DNA from: Platynereis dumerilii
Taxonomy: Eukaryota > Annelida > Polychaeta > Phyllodocida > Nereididae
Reading direction: 5' to 3'
Assembly (NCBI GenBank): GCA_026936325.1
Contig: JAPTHN010000011.1
Location: 51,672,629-51,736,628, forward strand
DNA: 64,000 nt
Part shown: in pieces, positions 45,340-58,039 of the stretch
How positions within the stretch are numbered: position 1 is the stretch's first letter
How the letters are laid out: the number at the start of each line of letters is the position of its first letter
Program-made: the position numbers and the translations under genes
Notes under the pieces: generated by a model
What the model saw: the letters and a program-made list of their open reading frames with translations, nothing else
What the model was told of the DNA's origin: nothing
Database searches by the model: none

Positions 45340-45612
45340 GGAAAATGGGGAAATGCTAAGAAAAATGGAAAAATTACGATCAAAATGGGGAAATGGTAAG
45401 CAAAATGAGGAAATTATAGGTAAAATGGGAAAATGGTAAGAAAAATGGGAGAGATGGTCAGAAATTGGGGAAATGGTAAAAAAGAAGTGGGAAATTAACA
45501 GAAAAAAGAAACCGAAAGAAAAGTGGATTTATACGAAGAGTTTTAACAGATTTCCCCATTTTTTCTACACAATTTTCCCATTTTTCTTCACTATTTCCCA
45601 TTTTTCTGCCCC
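45340..45612. repeat. AAAATGGGGAAATGGTAAG minisatellite with inverted partner
   Basis: Six or more drifted copies run from about 45340 to 45500 and face TTTCCCATTTTTC-type copies at about 45550-45612. The array would fold into an imperfect hairpin. It lies between GGGGGGGG-bearing phrases at about 45246 and 45696, probably the ends of one MITE. Confidence 0.5.
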
Positions 45613-45843
45613 TGAATGATATAAATTTGCAAAAAACACCACAAAAATTTCCAAAAGGTAACCAGCACCAGTGGCATATCCAGGATTTTTTTCAGGGGGG
45701 GGGCAAACCACCAAGATATTTCCCCAAATTGTTTTTCGCGACCAACAGCTCTGTCGTGTGTCGCACATTGTACAATGTTCAAAAATTCTTTCAGACAACA
45801 TTTTCAGTGTACCTTCATGAGGAAAATCCCAGCTGGATGTCGT

Positions 45844-46015
45844 TCAGATGAGACATTAAATTGGCGGACTATTGTATCAGTGCCTATGCTGGGCAAGTAA
45901 AAGATCCCTCAGATGGGGTAAATGTGTAACATGTTGAGGACTCCCGCTCTCTCTCCCATCCCATCAATCGACCCTTGTGAGTGCCAAGAACTGGGCTTAG
46001 AGGGCTGCACTTACC
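45844..46015 (+). mobile_element. SINE family 1-like body without head
   Basis: GACATTAAATTGGCGGACT, CAGTGCCTATGCTGGGCAAG and AAAAGATCCCTCAGATGGGG follow the order of the SINE body at 4413-4500. It ends at a TATC microsatellite. Confidence 0.5.
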
Positions 46016-46016
46016 A

Positions 46017-46236
46017 TATCTATCTATCTATCTATGTGTGTTTACAGAAGAAAGAGATAGAGCTTAAAAAGCTGACAAATAAACTTGAGACAAACTGAAA
46101 CTGTGGTAAATTTTGCAAATGCTTGTGATAAGTTTTAGGGAGTAGCCAACTGAAAATGATATGTTCCAGTGCGCTCTGACTGATAGACAGATCGAAAGAT
46201 AGAAAGATAGATAAATAGATAGACATAGATAAATGT
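46017..46236. repeat. Inverted pair of TATC and GATA microsatellites
   Basis: A (TATC)n run at 46017-46035 faces a drifted (GATA)n run at 46186-46236. The two could pair to form a long hairpin with a loop of about 150 nt. Confidence 0.55.
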
Positions 46237-46540
46237 GAGCTGTAGTCGGAGGGGGGGTGTTGGGATAGCTATACATTATTATATTATTGGTTTAAGTATT
46301 TACTGACTGACTAATTAAAACAACTGTGTCATCCAATTCAAGTTTGAACTTCACACCTTTTCCAAACAATAGACCAGCATCAACGCCAGGGTTTCTGTTG
46401 GGGTGCTCAAAAAGTGAGTCCTGGGAACTCAGTGAGGTCTGAAAAAGTGGGTCCCCAGCCAAATTTCTGGGTCCTAGTTTTTTTCATATCATGGCCAAGC
46501 GGCCATCACCCAATTACAATTCTTGAATATAAGGGAGGGG

Positions 46541-46640
46541 GCTAGCCCGGCTGGTAGAGCCTTGGGCTCCCAATTGTTGGGACCCAGGTTCGGAAGCTCT
46601 CCACAAAATAGTTTTCGCTTTGCTGAAACAATTCTTTGTC
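46541..46640 (+). mobile_element. tRNA-like SINE head
   Basis: A-box-like TAGCCCGGCTGGTAGAGC and B-box-like GGTTCGGAAG sit about 40 bp apart after GGGAGGGGGC. The B box is degenerate, so this is a fossil SINE. Confidence 0.45.
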
Positions 46641-46665
46641 GCATCCCTCAATCTTCAGATATATA

Positions 46666-48375
46666 TATGAGCATTTCTCAAAAAAGTGCAAAAAGGCTTG
46701 TTTCTTTTAATTTTGGAGGAAAGGAAGGTCTAAAAGGTGGAATATCACTTGCTTCTTCAAAACCCCACAAGTTGTGGTGATCAGACATGATCTAGACACA
46801 CGTGGATAAATTTTATAGCCTTTTAAAAGCATAAAAATGCCCTTTTTTAGGCGTCAAAACCTTACGAAAAATGTTTGTCCACTTTGACCCATGATTTAAG
46901 GCATTTCCAGAATATTCATCAAAACATTTATTTTACAAATGATAAATACACCAGTTGAGCCTCCAATACAAATATGTAGAAAGCTGGTATATAAAAATTA
47001 TAAATAAGAAAAATTACTCTGAAAAGTTAGTACGTGCGTTACTCTTGACCGTCACTTTTTTCAACAAATTTGACAAGCAGTAGAATTGTCAACAGTCACT
47101 TTAGTGCCATGAAAACCCTGTAAATTATCTCTGTATATCCACAATAATATATCCTGACACAAAAACAACCTCTATATGTGTCACTTGAAAAGTTATAGGC
47201 CTGAATGATGAGAAAGGCACATAGTAACGCACGCCTAGTTCAAGTTTTCCAGCTGCCTGGCATAAACATCAGAGTGTGTGTCCACCATTTTGCACATATC
47301 ATGTGACCACTGTGTCATGTGCTTTCTGATGCCTTTGACATAGTTCCTCTGCTTGCCACCAGGGGTGCCATGTTGCATGAAGAAGTTCAAAATGTCAAAA
47401 GTAACGCACGCTTTGTCAAAATAACGCACAACCAGTTTTATATACTGTGGGCAAATAATGTGTCACAAAAGCAAGACCAGCTCAACCTGGTCAATTGATG
47501 GCATCATCTTTTTGCTGGTGATAACAAAGAGTCAATATTCTATGATCAAAGGAAACTTTTCAGTTTGAAATTAACTGTGTGTTACATTTGACCCCAGTGT
47601 AAAAATGTCAAGAGTAACACACATGCATATATCCAAACCAACTGGTCAACAATAACGCACATCAAAGATTTGGTGAGAATGCAGTGTAATCTATGTTTCT
47701 ATCTATTACCCATATATTTAAGACATTACATATTATTTAATGACAATTTTTTTGCATGTGATTTGGCTTTAGGAAGTCTTACATTTTAACTAGGCTTAGC
47801 ATTACATGAAGAATGTCAAAGGTAACGCACTGGGTCAATGATAACATACTTCTAAATTTTTGGTGCTGAAATTATAAATGAAAGTGCTAGCCATGGTGCA
47901 TGAATGCCAAGATATGCTAACTACACTATACTACACCACTGCTATTGGAAAATAATGACTGATGCATCTCTGAAATGATATAGATTTTGAAATACATATT
48001 TTTGAAATGGAGGATTTTTTAAATGAACATGTCTGATTATTTTCTCTGTAGTATAATATAAACCAGACATTTCAATGGTATATGTTTACAGCTCAATTTA
48101 GCTTTGAAAAAATGTTTAAACCATGCATTTATATTGTTTAAGTACAGAGCAGTGGTAGCTCATTGGTCAAGAGTAACGCACGCCTAAATTAGTGACATAC
48201 CTCCAACTGGCACCAAACTATGAAATTATGATTCATTCTATTCACATATTTTAATTAAATACATAAACTATAGATATTCCACTTCAGTTTTATACCATAG
48301 CCACTCAGTTGAAATTATAATTAAATTTCAGTCCCTGTGATTGGTTTCTGGGCCTATTTTTGAGAAATGCTCATA
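46666..48375. mobile_element. 1.7-kb TA-flanked element carrying repeated GTAACGCAC motifs
   Basis: The tips TGAGCATTTCTCAAAAA (46668) and TTTTTGAGAAATGCTCA (to 48373) are exact complements flanked by TA. Inside, a motif of the form GTCAARAGTAACGCACG occurs about nine times in both directions (47034, 47223, 47401, 47422, 47577, 47614, 47653, 47822, 48173). No transposase ORF is present. The mariner-like class is inferred from TA and the short tips. Confidence 0.65.
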
Positions 48376-50930
48376 TCAAAGTAGGAACTCCTTGTACAGG
48401 GTGAATTTTCTATAAATCTAAAATGGTAAGTTAAATGTATTTAGGAGTGGTCTGTAGGACTATATTTCTTTATGCATCTTCAAAAATGCCACAGTCTTGT
48501 GAAGCAATATTGGCAATAATTCAGTTACTCGATTGATTAAAACTGTTAACTATAGAAGGCACCAAATGATCCATTATTGACCTATTGAATATGCAATGAC
48601 ATCACAGTAACACAAGCAGTTTGAAGTAATCACTTGTGGGACTTCTTAGAAGGTGTTAATTGAAATATACTAACTCAAGGTGTGAATGGCAAATTGACTA
48701 ATTGGTGAAGTCTTGATTGCTATTCTGAATTGCCTGACATGGTAAAGGGACTGTTGCACTTCTCAGTGCATCCTGGGGAAAAAATATATAGGCCTATACA
48801 TTTTCAACGAATTCTCAGCAATGAATTGAGATATATTCATGAAAAAACGAAATCATAAAGATTAAGACACCAGGATTCCAAAGAGCCTAAAATTCTAATT
48901 CTAGCCCTAATAGAAATGTCCCAAAACTATTGGGAAGACATTGAACCTGTTTCGGCCAATCAGAGGGCAGTAAAACAATAACAACAATATTTCTATTTCC
49001 TGTTTTGCCGTGATTTGGTTGAAACTAAACACTCAAATTGTAATTAAACAAGGCACAAAAGACACAAAAGGTGAGGACCACGCCTCAAGTTAGCCAATTC
49101 TTCATTAATTTCATGAAAAAGAACCTTTAAAAAGAGCTCCCTTGTCTCTCATGAACGATCCAAAATTTCTGACTACCCTTATTTAACCTGGTTGGCCCAC
49201 AATGCGAGTGAACTCGCAATTACTCCCGCCACCACAGTGAATTGAATAATTTCAAAAGCCCCTCTCTGGATATTAAATATTCACCCCTTATTATAATCAT
49301 CATGTATAAAATTAATCCATGAAATTTTATATGACCTGTGTATTGATAGGTCGATGCACGTATTAGTGCCCAAGTAAAAAGTCCCTTAAGGCATATCTAA
49401 CCCAACATAGGCTGCAGCCCCGCCAGACCCCTCCCCCCCGCCTCCTACCCCTATGCAACCCAACTGAGCCAGGCAGGGTTATTTTCTTCATGAAATTAAT
49501 TTATGTGAACTCCCTTCAGGTTAGGATATGAAAACAGCAATTTAAATAATTAAACTGAGTGAATTTAAGGCCTGTCATCACAGTTAAAAGGCTAATTAAG
49601 GCCTACCCAGTTAGGCCTAATTGTAATTAGGAAGATTGGCATGGGGGGGGGGGTGGTCTTCGTGTGTGTGAATTGCACTTTAGTGATTCAGTGAAGTGTC
49701 AAGTATTTGGCAATGCTGATTGAGCTTTAATAGGGTCAGCAGCTGTCAACTGACTGCATTGACAATGCCAGAAACGGCCAGCGCTGGCTGAAAACAGTGA
49801 CGGCTGCAGGCTTCAAATAGTCTATAAGTAAGTTTTTTTGACATGCTGGGACGTGGGAAGCTTCTATAGCATTCTGTACTTTGTTTTACTGAAGTGGGGG
49901 ACACTTAAAAGAAGTTATTAGACCAAAACAGTAGCGAGAGCCGGGTTTGTCAACCCATGTGCCTTTGTTCACGTTTAATGATTCCCAGTAACATGGTGGC
50001 ACCATGCCTGCTCGTGACGTTACGTTGCAGCCAATGGGATCCGCCCAATCCATGGATAGAGATAGAGATCACTGGATACAACCCCTCATTTAATGGTCCA
50101 TGGGCTTGGACCATATCGAGTTTCAGGAGAGGGAGAGGAAGTTAAACCACTCAGTCCAGTGTGAATCCTCGATTCTGATTGGTTGAGAGCTGAGGTGTAT
50201 GACACCGTATACCCCAGGGGGGGTCGGAACTGCACCACGTGACCTCAATGACGCAGCATTGTAAACAAAACAATGGCGACGGCATGAACATGATGAGTGG
50301 ATGCATCGTCAGTGCTTCAGTATGATGGTTTCTAGAAGTGCACAAACTTTTAAATTGACTGGAATTTCACGCATCATGCATGGATTATCATCTGGTAGTT
50401 TCACAGAACCTGGCATGTCATATTTGTTGTGATATTTGACTTCAAACTTGAAGGGAAATCGTCGACCTCAATTTTGACAGAAACTGACGAAAATTCATGA
50501 CGGATTTCCCTCCAGTTCTCAGAAAACCAAGGAGGTTCCTGTCAAGTTATAACACGAAAAGTTACACAAGGACTCAAAGTATCTTAAAGTTGAAGGAACC
50601 TCTAGGAACCTCTTGATTTAAGCCACACTGATGCCTCGAAGATGGCCTATTTTTGGTTGTTGTTTTGAACCGTCATGTCACGTCACGAAGCATAGGCTGA
50701 GCTGCTGCATGAGCTGATTGCTGTCAATCACCATCACTGAGCTCAATCAGGCTGGTCGGCTGCAATATCTACGTCCAGAACTTCTGCTTATACATGTACT
50801 TATACTTATCTGCTTATAGGCCTATATTGCATTTATTTTTGTTTGTTACGTGTATTGTAATTGGGCAACTTTGATTTCCATAACTTGTTTGCTAATCTAT
50901 TGGTATGATGACTATTAGTGTACAATAAAA
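48376..50930. other. Intergenic DNA, no gene seen
   Basis: AT-rich, with a G tract at about 49644-49653. A 32-bp phrase at about 50213-50245 (GGTCGGAACTGCACCACGTG core) recurs inverted at 62601-62632. No exon supported. Confidence 0.35.
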
Positions 50931-50933
50931 TCA

Positions 50934-51248
50934 TTAGGGGCCACTATTTCATCTCAGGGGGGGGGGGGCTTAGAGTTTGTTTTTTTTTAATAAATATTTT
51001 TTTATTTTTAAATAAATAATTTCTAGGTCAGTTTTGGTGAAATAAATAAATTCTTTCTGGGCAGTCTTGAAATAAATAATTTCTGGTGAGGGTTTTTCTC
51101 AAGAAGGTGATGCTTGATTAAGAAATGAATATTCAGGGACTTACCATGCTTGAAATAAATAATTACGGCCGCCGATACCGTAAAATAAACAATTGCCCAC
51201 TGAGGAAAACTCCAAGCTCCCTCTGATTTTTAAATGGTCGCCCCCTTA
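50934..51248. mobile_element. MITE family A, full-length copy with TTA duplication
   Basis: The body spans 50937-51245 with TTA on both sides. The left GGGGCCACTATTTCATCTC, a G run and CTTAGAGTTT are mirrored by AACTCCAAGCTCCCTCTG and TTAAATGGTCGCCCCC. It is the best copy for defining the family: 309 bp, AATAAATAATTTC-rich inside, no ORF. The 3-bp TTA duplication and GGG tips fit PIF/Harbinger. Confidence 0.75.
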
Positions 51249-51364
51249 CATGTTAATTTACGCCTATGCCTCGGAATTTAAAAATAATAGACCATAGAAA
51301 AAATGATCACCTGTCACCAAGGAGAGTCGAGATAATCCTTGCCTGTCTTATTCGGTGACTTATA

Positions 51365-51663
51365 GGGGCCGACCAGATGATCTTTGGGGGGGGGGGGGGC
51401 CGGGGGCTATTGACTTTTGGTGAAAAAAAAAGAATGTTTCCCACTTGACACTGAAAAAAAAAAAGTTTGTTCAGCACATGGAAATAAAAAAAAATTTGTT
51501 TTCACCTGTAGCTAGGGTAACATAATGTTTAAATCCCGATAAAAAAGTTTGTCACAAGTGCTCATGTGAAAAAAATTGTTCATTGATGCGCCGCGAACGA
51601 AAAAAAAAGTTCGTCCCTGGGGTAAAGTCCATAGCCCCCCCAAACAATCGTCTGGTCGGCCCC
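51365..51663. mobile_element. Poly-G MITE with GGGGCCGACCAGA ends (family C)
   Basis: GGGGCCGACCAGATGATCTT and a G run on the left are mirrored by ATCGTCTGGTCGGCCCC on the right. The inside has repeated short AAAAAAAAGTTTGTTC-type blocks. Flanks are ATA and TTA, so the duplication is not exact. Confidence 0.65.
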
Positions 51664-53842
51664 TTAATGTTGTCACATTTTTAAGACTTGAGTAAAGAAA
51701 TATTTAAAATTATCATATGATTATTAAGAAATAGCAAATGTCATCTGTAGGCAGTATCTGCACAGGTACATTATATTACAAACTATTATAAGAATTATTG
51801 TGCAACTATAGATTTTAGCATGTGCAACATTGTAAACAAGAAAAGTGCATTCTGTAAATTTCAGTGAATGTCGGAAATCTAACATAGGCTTGTATCCATC
51901 GATTAATGTGACCAAAATAGCCTTTTTTATGCTCACGGCGCCGCACACCTTAATTTTTTATGCTTCAAAACAATTGCTACACTTTAGATTACTGAAGAGA
52001 CTTAATGGTTAATTGAAAGGGTCGGGCGTGGAGCGCGAGGGTCGGGCTTGGCGCTGTGCGTGAGGGTCGGGCATATGGGGATCTTTCGTGCACAGAGGCC
52101 TGAAGGTATTTTGTAAACTAATGTTTTTCCAATATTATGGCAATATGTAGGCCTATATTGATCAAACTTAAATACACACAATTCACATTATTAAATGTTT
52201 GTTCCGTAGTTTCATTCTTTTTTTAAAAGACTAGATTTATGCCATAAATGCGCAGTCAATGAAATTGTTTTGCAATTTAGTTTATTCTTTATTTTTAATT
52301 TCATGTTAGTGTTAATTGTGTTTGCATTGTAAAAGCCTAGATAAAGAGTGAATGAGTGAATTTGTGTTTTACGCCCCATCAGCAATTATGGGCTAACGAT
52401 TTTGAAGATGGTTTAGTTATAGCTCTGTTGCACAGTGGTTAGTGCATATTTAAGCAAGCTTTGCATGAGGTTTCAGAAATTCAGAACATCTCCAGTGCTC
52501 CAGATTTTCAGATACAATGTGGGCATGCATATATTTTTTTATTACTGCAATTCTGCTACTGTTATGTTGCCGACGGTTCTGCTGCATTATGCTTGTTCTG
52601 CTGCCATTTTACTGCAATTCTGTTACAATCCTGCTGAAATTATGCTAGTGTTTGGTGTAATTCTGCTAGTTTGTGTTGCAATTCTACAGCAATTCTGCTG
52701 TAAATCTGCTGCAATACTGTTACAATTCTGCTGAAATCTGTTGCAATTTGGCTAGTTTGTGCTGCAATTTTACTGTAATTCTGCCATTATTTGCTGCAAT
52801 TCTGCTGCAGTCTCCTTGCAATTCTTCTAAAATTATGCTAGCTGCACTTCTGCTGTAGTTCTTTTGAAATAATTATCTATGGTAACTTTTGAAGCAATTC
52901 CATCACAATTCCTCTATTTTGTGAGCGCTGTAATTCTACTGCAATTCTGCTACAAATAACCTGTAATCCTGCTAAAATTATGCTAGTTTTTGAAGTAAGG
53001 TGAAGCTAGTTCCTTCACTTCAGTTCCTTCTCAGTTTCCTCGAGAGTTACCTGAAATGGTGAAGCTAGTTCCTTCAGCCAGTTACTTCTGAGTTACCTCA
53101 AAAGTTACCTGAAATGGTGAAGCTAGTTCCTTCAGCTAAAATTCTGTGGTAATCATAATAGTTTCTGTTGTAATTCTGGTAGTTTCTGCTGCATTTCTCC
53201 TGTAATTATACTAGTTTCTGTTGCATTTCTGTTGCACTTCTGCTGCATTTCTGTTGCATTTCTGCTGTAATTCTACTGGTTTCTGCTGCATTTCAGCTAC
53301 ATTTCTGCTAAAATTCTGTGGTAATTCCACTAGTTTCAGCTGCAGTTCCGATGTAATTATACTAGTTCTGTTGCATTTCTGCTGCATTTCTGCTGCATTT
53401 CTGCTGCATTTCTGCTGCATTTCTGCTGCATTTCTGCTGCATTTCTGCTGCATTTCTGCTGCATTTCTGCTGCATTTCTGCTGCATTTCTGCTGCATTTC
53501 TGCTGCATTTCTGCTGCATTTCTGCTGCATTTCTGCTGCATTTCTGCTGCATTTCTGCTGCATTTCTGCTGCATTTCTGCTGCATTTCTGCTGCATTTCT
53601 GCTGCATTTCTGCTGCATTTCTACTAGTTTGTGCTGCATTTCTGCTGTAATTCTACTAGTTTCTGTTGCATTTCAGCTACATTTCTGCTAAAATTCTGTG
53701 GTAATTCTACAAGTGTCTGCTGTAATTCTGCTACTTTCTGCTGCATTTCCGATGTTATTATACTAGTTTCTGTTGCATTTCTGTTGCATTTCTGTTGCAT
53801 TTCTGCTGCATTTCTGCTGCATTTCTGCTGCATTTCTGCTGC

Positions 53843-54405
53843 ATTCAAGTTCAAGTTCTTTATTGGAAAATAATTATTTAGCAAAATACATAAATCATGT
53901 ACAATTATAAACAATCAAATTTTCCTTAGTCAAGATACAAAAAAAATGTATATATTGACGTATAGTTAATAATACAAATAATTTTTATGTTACATTGGTA
54001 AGAACTTCTAACAAACTAAATTATAACATATACTGAAAACAAAATAATAAAAATAATAATAATCTTAATATACATTTTAAAAAAAATAACAAGGAGGTAC
54101 TTCTTCAGGTGTTTTTTTATAGTGGATAATGTAAGATTACTCATTATAACGTCAGAAAGAAAATTCCACACAATGACTCCCTTATATCTCAAACATCTTT
54201 GACAAAAACTACTTCTAAAAATAGGCAAGTGTAACTTATCGCGTAATCTAGTATTATGAGCATGATACTGGGAATTAGAAAGAAACATGTCATTAAAAAT
54301 GTCAGGGCTATCTCCTTTCTGCAATTTAAACATAAACAAGGCAACCTTGAGAACATAGATTATGAAAATATCTAAAACTCCATATTTCTGCTGTAATTCT
54401 ACTAG
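53843..54405 (-). mobile_element. LINE 3' fragment inside the satellite, copy 1
   Basis: On the minus strand the frame reads FMFKLQKGDSPDIFNDMF, HNTRLRDKLHLPIFRSSF and CLRYKGVIVWNFL, a LINE RT C-terminal region, followed by an AT-rich tail ending in TTGAACTTGAA. The 5' part is truncated. Satellite sequence flanks both sides. Confidence 0.75.
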
Positions 54406-55129
54406 TTTCTGCTGCATTTCAGATGCATTTCTGCTAAAATTCTGTGGTAATTATACTAGTTTCTGCTGTAATTCTGCTAGTTTCTGCTGCATTTCCGATG
54501 TAATCATATCAGTTTCTGTTGCATTTCTGCTCAATTCTGCTGTATTTCTGCTGCATTTCTGCTGTTATTCTGCTGTTATTCTGCTGTAATTCTACTGTAA
54601 TTCTACTGTAATTCTACTGTAATTCTACTAGTTTCTGCTGCACTTCCGATGTAATTATACTAGTTCTGTTGCATTTCTGTTGCATTTCTGTTGCATTTCT
54701 GCTGCATTTCTGCTGCATTTCTGCTGCATTTCTGCTGCATTTCTGCTGCATTTCTGCTGCATTTCTGCTGCATTTCTGCTGCATTTCTGCTGCATTTCTG
54801 CTGCATTTCTGCTGCATTTCTGCTGCATTTCTGCTGCATTTCTGCTGCATTTCTGCTGCATTTCTGCTGCATTTCTGCTGTAATTCTACTAGTTTGTGCT
54901 GCATTTCTGCTGTAATTCTACTAGTTTCTGTTGCATTTCAGCTACATTTCTGCTAAAATTCTGTGGTAATTCTACAAGTGTCTGCTGTAATTCTGCTACT
55001 TTCTGCTGCATTTCCGATGTTATTATACTAGTTTCTGTTGCATTTCTGTTGCATTTCTGTTGCATTTCTGTTGCATTTCTGCTGCATTTCTGCTGCATTT
55101 CTGCTGCATTTCTGCTGCATTTCTGCTGC

Positions 55130-55692
55130 ATTCAAGTTCAAGTTCTTTATTGGAAAATAATTATTTAGCAAAATACATAAATCATGTACAATTATAAACA
55201 ATCAAATTTTCCTTAGTCAAGATACAAAAAAAATGTATATATTGACGTATAGTTAATAATTCAAATAATTTTTATGTTACATTGGTAAGAACTTCTAACA
55301 AACTAAATTATAACATATACTGAAAACAAAATAATAAAAATAATAATAATCTTAATATACATTTTAAAAAAAATAACAAGGAGGTACTTCTTCAGGTGTT
55401 TTTTTATAGTGGATAATGTAAGATTACTCATTATAACGTCAGAAAGAAAATTCCACACAATGACTCCCTTATATCTCAAACATCTTTGACAAAAACTACT
55501 TCTAAAAATAGGCAAGTGTAACTTATCGCGTAATCTAGTATTATGAGCATGATACTGGGAATTAGAAAGAAACATGTCATTAAAAATGTCAGGGCTATCT
55601 CCTTTCTGCAATTTAAACATAAACAAGGCAACCTTGAGAACATAGATTATGAAAATATCTAAAACTCCATATTTCTGCTGTAATTCTACTAG
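55130..55692 (-). mobile_element. LINE 3' fragment inside the satellite, copy 2 (duplicate)
   Basis: It is almost base-for-base the same as 53843-54405; I noticed only a single base difference (near 55261). Offset 1,287 bp. The flanking satellite is duplicated with it, so this is a segmental duplication and not a second insertion. Confidence 0.8.
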
Positions 55693-58039
55693 TTTCTGCT
55701 GCATTTCAGATGCATTTCTGCTAAAATTCTGTGGTAATTATACTAGTTTCTGCTGTAATTCTGCTAGTTTCTGCTGCATTTCCGATGTAATCATATCAGT
55801 TTCTGTTGCATTTCTGCTCAATTCTGCTGTATTTCTGCTGCATTTCTGCTGTTTTTCTGCTGTTATTCTGCTGTAATTCTACTGTAATTCTACTGTAATT
55901 CTACTGTAATTCTACTAGTTTCTGCTGCACTTCCGATGTAATTATACTAGTTCTGTTGCATTTCTGTTGCATTTCTGTTGCATTTCTGTTGCATTTCTGC
56001 TGCATTTCTGCTGCATTTCTGCTGCATTTCTGCTGCATTTCTGCTGCATTTCTGCTGCATTTCTGCTGCATTTCTGCTGCATTTCTGCTGCATTTCTGCT
56101 GCATTTCTGCTGCATTTCTGCTGCATTTCTGCTGTAATTCTGCTGTAATTCTACTAGTTTCTGTTGCATTTCAGCTAAAATTCTGTGGTAATTCCACTAG
56201 TTTCTGCTGCAGTTCCGATGTAATTATACTAGTATCTGCTGCATTTCTGCTGCATTTCTGCTGCATTTCTGCTGCATTTCTGCTGCATTTCTGCTGCATT
56301 TCTGCTGCATTTCTGCTGCATTTCTGCTGCATTTCTGCTGCATTTCTGCTGCATTTCTGCTGCATTTCTGCTGCATTTCTGCTGCATTTCTGCTAGTTTC
56401 TGCTAGTTTCTGCTAGTTTCTGCTAGTTTCTGCTAGTTTCTGCTAGTTTCTGCTAGTTTCTGTTGCATTTCAGCTAAAATTCTGTGGTAATTCCACTAGT
56501 TTCTGCTGCAGTTCCGATGTAATTATACTAGTATCTGTTGCATTTCTGTGGCATTTCTGTGGCATTTCTGCTGCATTTCTGCTGCATTTCTGCTGCATTT
56601 CTGCTGCATTTCTGCTGCATTTCTGCTGCATTTCTGCTGCATTTCTGCTGCATTTCTGCTGCATTTCTGCTGCATTTCTGCTGCATTTCTGCTGCATTTC
56701 TGCTGCATTTCTGCTGCATTTCTGCTGCATTTCTGCTGCATTTCTGCTGCATTTCTGCTGCATTTCTGCTGCATTTCTGCTGCATTTCTGCTACACTGTA
56801 GTTTCTGTTGCATTTCAGCTGCATTTCAGCTAAAATTCTGTGGTAATTATACTAGTTTCTGCTGTAATTCTGCTACTTTCTGCTGCATTTCCGATGTTAT
56901 TATACTAGTTTCTGTTGCATTTCTGCTGCATTTCTGCTAGTTTCTGCTGCATTTCAGCTAAAATTCTGTGGTGATTATAATAGTTCTGCTGTAATTCTGC
57001 TACTTTCTGCTGCATTTCCGATGTAATTATACTAGTTTCTGTTGCATTTCTGCTGCATTTCTGCTAGTTTCTGCTGCATTTCAGCTAAAATTCTGTGGTG
57101 ATTATAATAGTTCTGCTGTAATTCTCCTAGTTTCTGCTGCATTTCCGATGTAATTATACTAGTTTCTGTTGCATTTCTGCTGCAATTCTTCCGAAATTCT
57201 GTTAGTTCCTACTGCAATGTTGCAGCGATTTTGCTGTTATTCTGCTAATCTCTGCTGCATTTCCCATGTCATTCTACTAGTTCTGCTAAAATTCTGTAGT
57301 TCTACTAATTTTTCCTGCAATTCTGCTAGTTTCTGCAGTAATTCTGCTAGTTTTTGCTGCATTTCTCCTGTAATTATGCTAGTCTCTGCTGCATTTCTGC
57401 TGCTTTTTTGCCGCATTTCTGCTGTAATTGTACCAGTTTCTGTTGCATTTCTATTGCTTACCGTTGCACATCTGTTGCATTTCTGCGGCATTTCTGCTGC
57501 AATTCTGCTAATTTCTGTTGCATTTCTGCTGTAATTCTACTTGTTTCAGCTGCATTTTTTCTACAAGAATTCTGCTAATTTCTGTTGAAATTTCACTGCA
57601 ATTCTAAAGTTTTTGTTGCAATACTGATGCAATTTTGCTGTATTTCCATTCCAATTTAGCTGCTAATTTTTGCTGTGATAATCCAGTTTAATCTGTCTCT
57701 ACTGCAATTTCGCTGAATTCTGCTGCAGCTTTAAATATATATATATAACATTCCTGGTCCCTACGGAAATTTCAGTGCAATTATGTTACAGATCTCGTAA
57801 ATTCTGTGGCCATCACGCTGGGATTCTCCTGCAATTCTCTTTTACTTCTGTTTCAATTCTGCTTGTTCTAGCAGGAAGCCTGCTGCAATTTTGCAAGTTT
57901 GTTCAGGAATTCTTTCTGAATCCTGCTTCAATTGTGCTTTTTTCTGTAGGAATCTTTAATTTTCTGAAGAACGTCTGCTATGGATCCGCAGTTTTACGGA
58001 AATTAACAATAAAGACAGTACTGACACCCAAAATCGCAT

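Larger units (their letters stand above)
52540..57930 (+). repeat. Satellite built on the 11-bp unit CATTTCTGCTG
   Basis: Pure arrays of the 11-mer occupy about 53364-53623, 54690-54880, 55990-56130, 56236-56395 and 56550-56790. Degenerate CTGCAATTCTGCT-type copies form both flanks. Each module starts with a diverged sentence, TTCCGATGTAATTATACTAG, so there is a higher-order repeat. Since 11 is not a multiple of 3 and the unit has no stop, all frames on both strands stay open and give artefact ORFs of the type QQKCSRNAAEM. A 10-mer variant (TTTCTGCTAG, seven copies) occurs at 56391-56462. Confidence 0.9.

Noticed and set aside
53211-56940. Long overlapping frames on both strands with products such as QQKCSRNAAEM and FLLHFCCISAA repeats
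   Set aside because: They are a by-product of an 11-bp unit without stop codons. All frames are open, there is no start or splice context, and both strands code equally well.
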